Assembly: GCA_904420435.1 (NCBI GenBank)
Contig: CAJFVK010000018.1
Location: 1 to 40,503 of the forward strand
DNA: 40,503 bases
From: an uncultured Oscillospiraceae bacterium
GTDB taxonomy: Bacteria; Bacillota; Clostridia; Oscillospirales; Oscillospiraceae
Direction: 5' to 3'
Of the stretch, positions 14,834-23,053 are shown piece by piece. The notes below the pieces were generated by a model. That model was not told the origin of the DNA, ran no database searches, and was given only the letters and a program-made list of their open reading frames with translations. The first letter of the stretch is position 1; the number at the start of each line of letters is the position of its first letter. The translations under genes were made by a program, and so were the position numbers.

Positions 14834-15274
14834 ATGGCAAGACGACTTGACAGCGCCAAGCGCGTGATCAACGGCACCTATGGCGAGTTGTGGGTGGATG
14901 GCGAGAAGATCGCCGAGTGCACCGCCTGCCAACTGAAGGTGGCCAAGAACAAGCAGACGGTGAACCTGTGCGGCCAGTTCATGGACGACAGCAAGGCCAC
15001 CAGCGGCAGCGGCACCGGGAGCCTGACGCTCTACAAGGTGGACAGCGGCTTTATCCGGCGGCAGCAGGGCTTGCAGGACGGGGAGGACGTGCGGTGCACG
15101 GTGATCTCCAAGCTGCGGGACCCGGACAGCTACGGCGCGGAGCGGGTGGCCGCCTACAACGTGAGCTTTGACGATCTGACCCTGGCGGACTGGCAGGCGG
15201 CCACGGTGGGCACGGTGACGGCCCCCTTCACCTTCAGCCTGTATGAGCTGCTGGACGAGATTGAGGTGCAGTGA
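14834..15274 (+). CDS. Tail tube protein (XkdM-like)
   Basis: A 146-residue inner-tube protein following the sheath gene. Its opening (AKRVINGTYGELWVDGEKIAECTACQLKV) and closing (VAAYNVSFDDLTLADWQAATVGTVTAPFTFSLYELLDEIEVQ) match the XkdM/DUF2001 pattern. Hexamers of it stack to form the tube around the tape measure. It overlaps the chaperone gene. Confidence 0.92.
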   Translation: MARRLDSAKRVINGTYGELWVDGEKIAECTACQLKVAKNKQTVNLCGQFMDDSKATSGSGTGSLTLYKVDSGFIRRQQGLQDGEDVRCTVISKLRDPDSYGAERVAAYNVSFDDLTLADWQAATVGTVTAPFTFSLYELLDEIEVQ

Positions 15275-15687
15275 TGGGAACGAAAGTTCGGAATATAGCG
15301 GCATCTCTGCTGGACTTGCCGGAGTTTGAGCCGGAGCGGGCGCGCGTGCGCCTGCCCCGGCTTGGGTTGGAGCTGGAATTGCAGGAGCTCCCATATGACA
15401 GGCTGGTGCGTGTGCGCAGGGAGGCTGATCCGCAGATCCACCTGCTGCTGGCATCTATCACCAACCACCCGGAGCTCAAGCAGGAATCATGGTACCACGA
15501 CCAGATGGGCTGTGCCACTCCGGCGGACGCTCTGAAAAAACTTCTTCGGATGGGAGAGGTGGAGAAGCTGTGCCGGGTGATTGACCGGCTCAACGGCTAC
15601 GCAGCAAACAGCGTAGTCCCACTGAACAATCAGGAGCTAGAGGAGGCGGCACTGGTTTCCGCAGTGGAGGATCTGGAAAAAAACTGA
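15274..15687 (+). CDS. Tail assembly chaperone, short form (XkdN-like)
   Basis: A 137-residue protein between tube and tape-measure genes. ATG 15274 is preferred to GTG 15271 because GAGGTG is better spaced from it. The mostly helical body (LELELQELPYDRLVRVRREADPQIHLLLASIT...) fits XkdN-type chaperones, which coat the tape measure during tail assembly. The last sense codons form a slippery site that allows part of the ribosomes to make a longer product. Confidence 0.85.
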   Translation: MGTKVRNIAASLLDLPEFEPERARVRLPRLGLELELQELPYDRLVRVRREADPQIHLLLASITNHPELKQESWYHDQMGCATPADALKKLLRMGEVEKLCRVIDRLNGYAANSVVPLNNQELEEAALVSAVEDLEKN

Positions 15688-15836
15688 CACAGCGCCCAGA
15701 TCTGATCACAGCCCAGCGGCTGCTGGTCAGTCACGGGATCTTTCCCGGGGATTACCTGAGGCGGCCTCCTGGGGAGCGGATCCTGATCCGGGCGCTGCTG
15801 ATCGACTACAGGCGGCGAAAGGACGGTGAGATCTAA
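15274..15836 (+). CDS. Tail assembly chaperone, -1 frameshift long form
   Basis: A -1 slip on A AAA AAC at 15678-15684 bypasses the TGA at 15685 and adds about 50 residues (LTQRPDLITAQRLLVSHGIF...DYRRRKDGEI) before TAA at 15834-15836. The extension is otherwise a gene-free gap in a packed operon, its codons look coding, and its stop overlaps the tape-measure ATG. The G/GT pair in lambda and many phages uses the same trick, with the long form binding the tape measure. Product about 187 residues. Confidence 0.85.
15678..15684 (+). promoter_or_regulatory. -1 ribosomal frameshift slippery heptamer
   Basis: The heptamer AAAAAAC is in the right phase (GAA AAA AAC TGA in frame 0), matching the X XXY YYZ rule. 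Directly downstream, CTGAC-A-CAGC can pair with GCTGGTCAG about 35 bases later, a possible stimulating stem, although the usual 5-9 base spacer is missing. Confidence 0.85.
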
Positions 15837-18016
15837 TGCCAGGAACCCGTACGGACGCCAGTATTGCCCTCAGCGTCAAGGACAATTTATCCCAGTCCAT
15901 TGTTGGGATGAAAAACTCCCTGAACAGCTTCAAAAACGATGCCGAAGGGCTCCAACAGCAACTGGATACCCTGACCGCCACCAAATTTCAGCTGAAGAAT
16001 TTCGACCTGAAAGCAGCAAAAGCCCAGGTGGATCAGATGCGGCAGGCTTTGGAGAGCCTGGGGGATTCCGCCACCGACGCAGAGCGGGCGGCAGCCCGGG
16101 CAGACTTTGACGAGGCCCTGCAGAACTACAGCCATGTGGAGCAGCAGCTGAATTTGGTGAGCAAACAGGCCCGGCAAACTGAAAAGGACCTGCTCAACGC
16201 AACGGATGCCATTTCGAAAACGGAAAATCGGGCAGGCCGGTCAGGCGGCGCAGGGATCCTGTCCTCCCTTGGTCAAGCGGGTGCCCTGTCCCAGGTGGGC
16301 GAGGTGGTCAGCCAGTGGGCACAGGTCCTGGTGTCCTCCGCCTATGGTTCGGAGGCAGCTTCCCTATTTTCCGGCGCCCTGAGCGGTGCTGGAAGCGGTG
16401 CGGCTATCGGCTCTATGGTGGCTCCCGGCATAGGAACAATACTCGGCGCTCTGGCTGGGGGCGCCCTAGGCGCAGTCCAGGGCGCCTCCCAGACTTACCA
16501 AGCCCAGGACGAGGCATTCAAGGCCTACTACCAGCAGCTCTATGAGTCCGGCACAGCTCAGGCGGAGGAGAGCCTGACCAGCGGCAGCGCCACAGCAGCC
16601 CAGCGAGAACTGGACGCTATCGCTTTTGCGCAGCTCCTGGGTAAGGACAGCGGGTCGTCTTACCTGAGAGATCTCCGGACCTTAGCGGCGGATACGCCCC
16701 TGGAGTATGCGGATTTGACCCAGATGTCCCGCGCCCTGGCCACCGGTTTTGGGGACAGCCCGGAGCGGATGCTAGAGCTGCTGGAGGCTATCGGCAACGC
16801 CGGCAGCGCCGTAGGCGTTACAGCCTCGGATATGTCTATGATGGCCCAGGCTATGAGCCGGATGAACAGCTCCGGCAAGGCAACCCTGGAGTATCTCAAC
16901 ATCCTCCAGGAGCGGGGCGTGGATGTGATCGGCATGCTAGCCGAGGAGTATGGCAAGACCCAGGGCGAGATATACGACATGATCTCTGCCGGTGATATCA
17001 ACGGCCAGGAGGCTGTGGATGTTATCCAGCGGGGTATGGAGGCGCGGTACGGCGGGGCGATGGAAACCATGGCGCAGACCTTTTCCGGCTTGACCTCCAC
17101 CCTGGAGGACACCATGGCGGAGCTCGACAACGCCCGTGGCGAAGGTTACAACACCGAACGCAGCCAGGGCCTCCAAGCGGAAATTGACGCCTACGGCGGG
17201 GCGTTGGGTCAAGCGGTAGAAAGCATCAATACCATTGCCGGACAGAATCAGGCTTACCTGGAAAATCTGCAGGAGCAGTACACCAGGGAAGCCCTCTCCG
17301 CAGTACTTCTGGGGGAGGACACCACGCTGTTTGACTCCAGGCAGCAGGCGGAACTGGAGAAGATGCGGGAGAGCTTCCTCCAGGCCAGCGCGGAATACGA
17401 CGCCGGGAGTCAGGAGGCCGGCCTGCAGATGGACAGCCTCAGACGGCAGGCGGAATCCCTGGCCACAGCAGCCTACGAGAGCAGCGAGCAATATCAGCTG
17501 GTGCAGGATACGGAGCTGACCCTGATCGACGCCATCCGGCAAAATACGGCGGCCCTGCAGGGATGGAAGAACGAATACACCCGCGCTCAGGCGCTGAGCC
17601 TGGGCCAGCCCACCCAGAGCGCCTGGTCCCCGGAGAGCGACCTGATGGACGCGCTGATAGAGAGCCGGGACGAGGGGGATCCGGAGGGCGTGCTGTCCTA
17701 CCCCGAGTGGGTGGCGGCGAACCCTCTGGCAGACCCCAGCGCCTACGCCCTCTACCGTGCCAGCGCCACGGCAGACAGCCACGCGGCGGGTCTGGGGCGG
17801 GTGCCCTATGACAACTATGCGGCGCTGCTCCACGAGGGGGAGCGGGTGCTGACGGCGTCCCAGGCCCGGGAGCTGGACCGGGGCGGCAGCGGCGGCGGCG
17901 TCACGGTGAACCTGAGCGGCAGCTGGACGGTGCGCTCGGAGGAGGACGCGGAGGAGCTGGCGGAAATCCTGGTCCGCAAAATCGAACTGGCCCAGAAGGC
18001 GGGGGTGATAGGGTGA
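15836..18016 (+). CDS. Tape measure protein
   Basis: A 726-residue protein that sets tail length and passes to the cell envelope at ejection. It has an N-terminal coiled coil (about 15-150), a Gly/Ala-rich hydrophobic stretch (GAGSGAAIGSMVAPGIGTILGALAGGALGAVQ), a helical middle and the usual C-terminus AAGLGRVPYDNYAALLHEGERVLTASQARE. By the common rule of about 0.15 nm per residue the tail would be near 110 nm. Codon use becomes more GC-skewed from about 17600, a possible module border. Confidence 0.92.
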   Translation: MPGTRTDASIALSVKDNLSQSIVGMKNSLNSFKNDAEGLQQQLDTLTATKFQLKNFDLKAAKAQVDQMRQALESLGDSATDAERAAARADFDEALQNYSHVEQQLNLVSKQARQTEKDLLNATDAISKTENRAGRSGGAGILSSLGQAGALSQVGEVVSQWAQVLVSSAYGSEAASLFSGALSGAGSGAAIGSMVAPGIGTILGALAGGALGAVQGASQTYQAQDEAFKAYYQQLYESGTAQAEESLTSGSATAAQRELDAIAFAQLLGKDSGSSYLRDLRTLAADTPLEYADLTQMSRALATGFGDSPERMLELLEAIGNAGSAVGVTASDMSMMAQAMSRMNSSGKATLEYLNILQERGVDVIGMLAEEYGKTQGEIYDMISAGDINGQEAVDVIQRGMEARYGGAMETMAQTFSGLTSTLEDTMAELDNARGEGYNTERSQGLQAEIDAYGGALGQAVESINTIAGQNQAYLENLQEQYTREALSAVLLGEDTTLFDSRQQAELEKMRESFLQASAEYDAGSQEAGLQMDSLRRQAESLATAAYESSEQYQLVQDTELTLIDAIRQNTAALQGWKNEYTRAQALSLGQPTQSAWSPESDLMDALIESRDEGDPEGVLSYPEWVAANPLADPSAYALYRASATADSHAAGLGRVPYDNYAALLHEGERVLTASQARELDRGGSGGGVTVNLSGSWTVRSEEDAEELAEILVRKIELAQKAGVIG

Positions 18017-18762
18017 AGCGGCTGATTACCTTTCTGGACGAGGGGAGCGGCACCCAGCTGGTGCTGCCGGTGACGCCGGCGGGCTATGAGTGGGCGCGGC
18101 AGGCGGCCATTCAGGTGGTGACGGTGGACCAGCTGGGGGACCTGAACTTTTTCGGGGGACGGCGGATGGCCTCCGCCACGCTGGCGGAGTGCATCCTGCC
18201 CGCCCACGCCTATCCCTTCCTGTCCCCCGGGGCGTCCACAGACCCGTGGAGCTATGTGGCGCAGCTGGAGCGGTGGATTGAGGCGGGGACGGTGCTCCGC
18301 TTTCTGGTGAGCGGCACGCCGGTGAACGAGGCGGTGCTGCTGGAGTCGGCGGTATACCGGGAGCAGGACGGCACCAACGACCTGTACGCGGACCTGACCA
18401 TCCGGCAGTATCTCAAGCCGGAGACGCCGGTGCTGCCCGCCCAGGAGCAGGCGCAGCCCGCGGCCAGCCGGGACAGCGCCACGGGGGCCTCCCAGGCGCG
18501 CACCTATGAGGTGGTGCGGGGGGACACCCTGTGGGACATCTGCCGGCGGTTTTATGGGGACGGGAGCTTGTGCTGGGACTTGGCGGCCTATAACCAGGTG
18601 GCCAACGCCAACCTGATTTACCCCGGACAGGTGTTCCAAATCCCGCCCCGGGACCAGCTGCCGGGGGCGGAGGAGAAGCCGGAGAGCGCCCGGGCGGCGG
18701 AAGCGACCACGGCCCGCTATGGGGACGGGGGCTGGACCCTCTCCCTGCCGGAGGGGGGCTGA
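18013..18762 (+). CDS. LysM baseplate/tail protein (XkdP-like)
   Basis: A 249-residue protein, GTG start overlapping the tape-measure stop. The N-terminal 140 residues are the tube-like part seen in gp53/XkdP proteins. A LysM domain (RTYEVVRGDTLWDICRRFYGDGSLCWDLAAYN...LIYPGQVFQIP) lies at about 165-215 and would bind peptidoglycan or link hub and tube. It stands between tape measure and hub, as in PBSX. Confidence 0.9.
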   Translation: MKRLITFLDEGSGTQLVLPVTPAGYEWARQAAIQVVTVDQLGDLNFFGGRRMASATLAECILPAHAYPFLSPGASTDPWSYVAQLERWIEAGTVLRFLVSGTPVNEAVLLESAVYREQDGTNDLYADLTIRQYLKPETPVLPAQEQAQPAASRDSATGASQARTYEVVRGDTLWDICRRFYGDGSLCWDLAAYNQVANANLIYPGQVFQIPPRDQLPGAEEKPESARAAEATTARYGDGGWTLSLPEGG

Positions 18763-18765
18763 GCC

Positions 18766-19752
18766 GTGGGGGAATATCAGCTGATTCTGACGGGCCGGGA
18801 CGGCACGGCCTATGACGCCACGCAGCGAGTGAGCAGTCTGAGTTGGAGCGGCAGCATCCGGCAGACCGCCCGGCAGGTGGAGACGGTGCTGGCCACGCCC
18901 ACGGACGGGAGCCTGCGGCAGCTACCCACGGAGAACGGCACCGGGGTGCAGCTGCTGCTGGGGGGCGCGCCGGTGTTCACCGGCGTGGCAGTGACCCGGA
19001 GCCGGAGCACCCAGGGCCAGACCACGGACCTGTCCGCCCTGGACCGGGGGTTTTACCTGGCGGGGAACGAGGGGTGGTACAGCTACGCGGACGCCGCGCC
19101 GGAGCAGGCGGTGGCCGCCCTGTGCGCCGACTTCGGCATCCCGGTGGGGGCGCTGGCGGCCACAGGGGTGCGGGTGGCGCGGAAGTTCCCGGGGGTGGCC
19201 CTGGACAAAATTGCCGCCACCCTCTACACCCTGGCGGGGGAGCAGAACGGGCGGCGGTACCTGCTGCGCTTTAACGGCGCGGGGGCGCTGGAGGCGGTGG
19301 AGAAGCCCCGGAGCGCGGCGCTGGAGATTATGCCCCGGAAGAACCTGCAGAGCCTGCAGGTGACGGAGGACATCTCCGGTCTGTGCAACGGGGTGGCCAT
19401 CTACACGGACACCGGGCAGCTGGTGCGGACGGTGGAGGACGGCGAGAGCATCGCCGCCTTCGGGCGGCTGCAGCGGATTTTGCAGCAGCGCAGCGGCCAG
19501 GACGCGGGAGCGGAGGCAAGGGCCATCCTGGAGGACAGCGGGCAGCAGCAGACCATGACGGTGCAGTGCCTGGGCAACCCGGCGCTGATTACGGGAAACG
19601 CGGTAATTCTGCGGGACAACGTCACGGGGGCGTCCGGGCTGTGCTGGATTGACAGCGACACCCACACCTTCAAAAACGGGCTGTACTTCTGCAAGCTGGG
19701 GCTGAACTTCCGGAACCTGATGAACGAAACCAGCGCCGGACAGGCGGACTGA
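18766..19752 (+). CDS. Baseplate hub protein (XkdQ-like, gp27/gpD type)
   Basis: A 328-residue hub protein. YQLILTGRDGTAYDATQRVSSLSWSGSIRQTARQVE opens the fold; the middle (FPGVALDKIAATLYTLAGEQNG) and the C-terminal GNAVILRDNVTGASGLCWIDSDTHTFKNGLYFCKLGLNF are typical of XkdQ. Trimers of such proteins form the central hub on which the baseplate wedges assemble. GTG start, three bases after the LysM gene. Confidence 0.9.
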   Translation: MGEYQLILTGRDGTAYDATQRVSSLSWSGSIRQTARQVETVLATPTDGSLRQLPTENGTGVQLLLGGAPVFTGVAVTRSRSTQGQTTDLSALDRGFYLAGNEGWYSYADAAPEQAVAALCADFGIPVGALAATGVRVARKFPGVALDKIAATLYTLAGEQNGRRYLLRFNGAGALEAVEKPRSAALEIMPRKNLQSLQVTEDISGLCNGVAIYTDTGQLVRTVEDGESIAAFGRLQRILQQRSGQDAGAEARAILEDSGQQQTMTVQCLGNPALITGNAVILRDNVTGASGLCWIDSDTHTFKNGLYFCKLGLNFRNLMNETSAGQAD

Positions 19753-19764
19753 GGAGGCGAGGCA

Positions 19765-20067
19765 ATGAGCGATATATATGCAAGGCTGGCCGCCATGCTG
19801 GACGGCGGGACAGGCCGGCAGGGGGCCTTTGCGCCCGGGGGGTGGCTGTTCGGGGACGTGCTGGAGGCCGGGCAGGGGGAGCTGCGGCTGGCCTGCGGCG
19901 GGCTGTCCTTGACCCAGGGGGACGTGAAGGTGGACCGGGGCCTGAGCTATACCTGGACGGAGGATGAGGGCCAGGAACACTATCTGCGCGCGGGGGACCG
20001 GGTGCTGGTGCTGGTGACGGCGGACGGCCAGGAATACTATGTGCTGAAAAAGGCGGTGTTTGTATGA
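19765..20067 (+). CDS. Baseplate protein (XkdR-like, DUF2577)
   Basis: A 100-residue beta-rich protein between hub and gp25-like genes. The end HYLRAGDRVLVLVTADGQEYYVLKKAVFV is the OB-like pattern of DUF2577/XkdR. Probably a small spike-base or hub-cap component. Ribosome site GAGGAGGCGAGG. Confidence 0.8.
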   Translation: MSDIYARLAAMLDGGTGRQGAFAPGGWLFGDVLEAGQGELRLACGGLSLTQGDVKVDRGLSYTWTEDEGQEHYLRAGDRVLVLVTADGQEYYVLKKAVFV

Positions 20068-20483
20068 GGGAGCTGTTCCCCCTGTTTCAGACGGCGCCCC
20101 AGAGCGCTGCGGCGGCGCTGCCCCTGCTGCGGGACGTGGCCATGGACTATGAGAAGGGGGCGCCCCTGTTCGCCGGGGGCAATCCGGTGGTGGTTAGCGG
20201 CCTGGAGGCGGTGAAGAGCTGGGCGTGGCGGGCCATTCAGACGGCCCGGTACCGGTACAGCAGCTTTTCCTGGGACTACGGGTGCGAGCTGGAGAACCTG
20301 GTGGGCCAGCCCTACGGCCAGGACACCCGGCGCAGCGAGGCGGTGCGGTATGTGCGGGAGGCCCTGGAGGTGTGCCCCTATATCACCTCCGCCCAGGCAG
20401 TGGTGGAGGGGCTGGAGGGGTCCAGCCTGCACATCCGGGTGGTGATGCGGACGGTATACGGGGACGGAACGCTGGAGGTATAG
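20064..20483 (+). CDS. Baseplate wedge protein (XkdS-like, DUF2634/gp25)
   Basis: A 139-residue protein overlapping the previous gene by four bases. KSWAWRAIQTARYRYSSFSWDYGCELENLVGQPY is the signature of DUF2634/gp25-like wedge proteins, which join sheath and baseplate. A C-terminal beta strand pair follows (GSSLHIRVVMRTVYGDGTLEV). The gene ends just before two repeated hairpins. Confidence 0.9.
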   Translation: MRELFPLFQTAPQSAAAALPLLRDVAMDYEKGAPLFAGGNPVVVSGLEAVKSWAWRAIQTARYRYSSFSWDYGCELENLVGQPYGQDTRRSEAVRYVREALEVCPYITSAQAVVEGLEGSSLHIRVVMRTVYGDGTLEV

Positions 20484-20511
20484 CCGAAAAAGCGGCGCGG
20501 CACTGTGCGGC

Positions 20512-20566
20512 GGCGGGGGCGAGCCCCCGCCCTGCGAAAAAGGGACGGCGGGGGCAAGCCCCCGCC
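20512..20566 (+). repeat. Tandem REP-like palindromes
   Basis: Two nearly identical hairpins, GGCGGGGGCGAGCCCCCGCC (20512-20531) and GGCGGGGGCAAGCCCCCGCC (20547-20566), differ only in the loop. They fill the only sizeable gap in the baseplate operon. The motif looks like the repeated palindromes scattered between genes of high-GC Clostridia, which suggests a host repeat has moved into the phage. Confidence 0.8.
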
Positions 20567-20586
20567 CTACAGAAGGAGCGGAGCGA

Positions 20587-21681
20587 ATGTTTGAGAGCAT
20601 GACGCCGGAGGCCATCAAGGCGGCGATTTTGGGGAGCATCCGGCAGGGACAGGGGATCTCCTCCATGGCGGGGAGCTTTGCCGACGCCGTGGCCGGGCCG
20701 GTGAGCGAGGAGATCAGCAAGGCGTACATGGCCCTGGACGCGGTGCCGTCCATGGTGTTTCCGGACGAGAGCAGCGGGGGCTATATCGACCTGGTGGGGA
20801 AGCAGTATTACAACATCACGCGGCGAGGGGGCACACGGGCCTACTGCGACATCTCCTTCACCGGCGCGGCGGGGCTGGTCATCCCCCAGGGGACGGCTTT
20901 CCTGACCGCCGGGGGCCTGTCCTTCTCCCTGATGGCCCAGGTGACCCTGGGGTCCGGCGGGACGGGCACGGGCCGGCTGGAGGCGGCGGAGGTGGGCGCG
21001 GTGTACAACGTGGAGGCCGGGGCCATCGACCGGATGTATGTGAACCTGGCGGGGCTCACCGCCTATCAGAACCAGGAGGCCAGCGGCGGCACGGACCCGG
21101 AGAGTGACGCGGCCCTGCTCGCCCGAATCCAGGAGCGGGTGCAGCGGCCGCCCACCAGCGGCAACGGCTATCAGTTCCGGCAGTGGGCGCTGGCGGTGCC
21201 CGGGGTGGGGCAGGCCAAGGTGGTGGAGCTCTTCCAGGGGGCCGGCACGGTGGGGCTGACTATTGCGGACAGCAACTATGAGGCCCCCGGCGAGGAGATT
21301 GTGGAGGCCGTGGAGGCGGCCATCCAGACGGAGCGGCCCGTCGGGGCGGCGGTGACGGTGGAGGCGGCCGCGGAGCTGACGGTGGCGGTGTCGGCGGCGG
21401 TGACCGTGACCCAGGGGGTGAGCAAGGGGACGGTGCAGACAGCCCTGGAGGAGGGGCTGCGGCGCTATTTCCGGGACCTGATCGACGCCAAGTACACCCC
21501 CATCTACTACAAGCCGGCGGAGGACGTGAGCTATACCCTGATTTACAACCGGGTGGTGGCCATTCTGCTGAACATCCCGGGGGTGGAGAACTTCACCAGC
21601 CTGACGGTGAACGGGGGCACGGCGGATGTAACCATCCAGGCCGGACAGATTCCGGTAGCCGGGGAGGTGAGCGTCACGTGA
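20587..21681 (+). CDS. Baseplate J-like protein (XkdT-like)
   Basis: A 364-residue wedge protein with GAAGGAG upstream. The N-terminal part (SKAYMALDAVPSMVFPDESSGGYIDLVGKQYYNITRRGGTRA) and the central IPQGTAFLTAGGLSF, GTDPESDAALLARIQERVQRPPTSGNGYQFRQWALAVPGVG are the baseplate J signature. It forms the ring that triggers sheath contraction. Complete. Confidence 0.95.
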   Translation: MFESMTPEAIKAAILGSIRQGQGISSMAGSFADAVAGPVSEEISKAYMALDAVPSMVFPDESSGGYIDLVGKQYYNITRRGGTRAYCDISFTGAAGLVIPQGTAFLTAGGLSFSLMAQVTLGSGGTGTGRLEAAEVGAVYNVEAGAIDRMYVNLAGLTAYQNQEASGGTDPESDAALLARIQERVQRPPTSGNGYQFRQWALAVPGVGQAKVVELFQGAGTVGLTIADSNYEAPGEEIVEAVEAAIQTERPVGAAVTVEAAAELTVAVSAAVTVTQGVSKGTVQTALEEGLRRYFRDLIDAKYTPIYYKPAEDVSYTLIYNRVVAILLNIPGVENFTSLTVNGGTADVTIQAGQIPVAGEVSVT

Positions 21682-22223
21682 GCGGCAATCTGGTGTTCCG
21701 GCTGCCCCGGTACTACCAGGACAGCCCGCCGGTGAGCGAACTGGAGCGGGTGCTGGGGGAGCAGGCGGAGGCCCTGACCCAGGCCGGGGAGGACACCCGG
21801 GCGCAGCTGTTTGTGGAAACGGCCACCTGGGGGCTGAATCTGTGGGAGCAGTGGTGCGGCCTGCCCACGGACCCCTCCCGGCCGACCAGCTGGCGGCGGC
21901 AGCGCATCCTGGCCAAGCTGCGGGGCCAGGGGACCACCACGGCGGAGCTGATTGCCAGCGTGGTGGCTTCCTTCGGCTATCACCCGGAGCAGGTGAGCGT
22001 GGTGGAGCACCCGGAGGCGTACGCCTTTGAGGTGGTGCTCTCCGACCTGGCCGGTCAACCTGCGGATGTGTCGGGCATCACAGACGCGGTCAACGAGATC
22101 AAGCCGGCCCATTTGGACTGGTGGTTCACCTATCAGCTCTCCCAGCTGCTCGCCCAGGCGCGGACGGGCGGGGGCTTCTGGCGGATCCGGGAAGTTGCGC
22201 TGCCGGCGATGGAGGAAGCATAA
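21678..22223 (+). CDS. Tail protein (XkdU-like, DUF2313/gpI)
   Basis: A 181-residue protein with GTG start overlapping the XkdT-like gene by four bases. LPRYYQDSPPVSELERVLGEQAEAL, WGLNLWEQWCGLPTDPSRPTSWRRQRILAKLRGQGTTT and the ending IKPAHLDWWFTYQ identify it. It links the baseplate wedges to the fibres encoded next. Confidence 0.9.
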   Translation: MSGNLVFRLPRYYQDSPPVSELERVLGEQAEALTQAGEDTRAQLFVETATWGLNLWEQWCGLPTDPSRPTSWRRQRILAKLRGQGTTTAELIASVVASFGYHPEQVSVVEHPEAYAFEVVLSDLAGQPADVSGITDAVNEIKPAHLDWWFTYQLSQLLAQARTGGGFWRIREVALPAMEEA

Positions 22224-22241
22224 GGAGGTTGTGAGGACGGT

Positions 22242-23027
22242 ATGTATGGATTTGTTGTGACCACGGCGGGACAGGGGATGCTGGCCCGGGCTTCAGCAGG
22301 GGAAACTCTGACACTCACCGGGGTACAGGTGGGCAAGGGCGTCGCGGCCAGCCGGGAGGCAGCCCTGGCTCTGACCGCCCTGATTGACCCGGTGGCCAAT
22401 GGCACCAGCACGGAGCCGGCGGTGTCCGGAAATCAGCTGAGCATGATTGTGGAGTACCGCAACGACATGAACGGCGGGCTGGAGGAGGGCTTTGACCTGT
22501 CGGAGTTCGGCGTCCTGGCCAGGGTGGGGGACGACGCCCCCGCGCTGCTCTACTACGCCAGCCTGGGGGACAGCCCCCAGCCGGTGCAGCCGGAGAGCGC
22601 GGGACTGGACGTGCACCGCTTCCCAGTGGCCGTGGCGGTGACGGACGAGGTGACGGTGACCCTTGGGTACCCGGCGGAGGCCTTTGTTACGGCCGATGCC
22701 CTGGAGGGGTACGTCCCCCTGGGGGAGGACGGAAAGGTGCCGGGGGAGTATCTGCCGGAGATGGACTACATCCCCACCAGCCAGAAGGGCGCCGCGGGCG
22801 GTGTGGCCAGCCTGGACGACGAGGGAAAGCTGGTCCAGGACATCGACTGCGGCGTCTGGGACGCGGACCCGGTGGCGGAGCACAACGCCACGGCCACCGC
22901 CCACGCCAACCTACTGGTGGACGGGAACAACGTGGAGGCTGTTGACGCCTCCGAGAGCCTGGAGGAGCACATGGCGAACCCTCTGGCCCACCAGAACCTT
23001 GTGATTGACGGCAACGCCGGGCAATAA
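22242..23027 (+). CDS. Tail-collar fibre protein
   Basis: A 261-residue fibre base. MYGFVVTTAGQGMLARASAGETLTLTGVQVGKG is the N-terminal tail-collar (DUF3751-like) domain that docks on the baseplate, reaching to about residue 145. After it come short fibre repeats (YVPLGEDGKVPGEYLPEMDYIP) that resemble repeats in the next two genes, then a His/Ala-rich end. Likely assembles with the downstream fibres. Confidence 0.8.
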   Translation: MYGFVVTTAGQGMLARASAGETLTLTGVQVGKGVAASREAALALTALIDPVANGTSTEPAVSGNQLSMIVEYRNDMNGGLEEGFDLSEFGVLARVGDDAPALLYYASLGDSPQPVQPESAGLDVHRFPVAVAVTDEVTVTLGYPAEAFVTADALEGYVPLGEDGKVPGEYLPEMDYIPTSQKGAAGGVASLDDEGKLVQDIDCGVWDADPVAEHNATATAHANLLVDGNNVEAVDASESLEEHMANPLAHQNLVIDGNAGQ

Positions 23028-23053
23028 AGAAAAAAGAAAAGGAGAGCATGACA

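Noticed and set aside
20484-20586. CRISPR-like repeat.
   Set aside because: There are only two palindromic units about 15 bases apart with no spacer array, which fits REP hairpins and not CRISPR.
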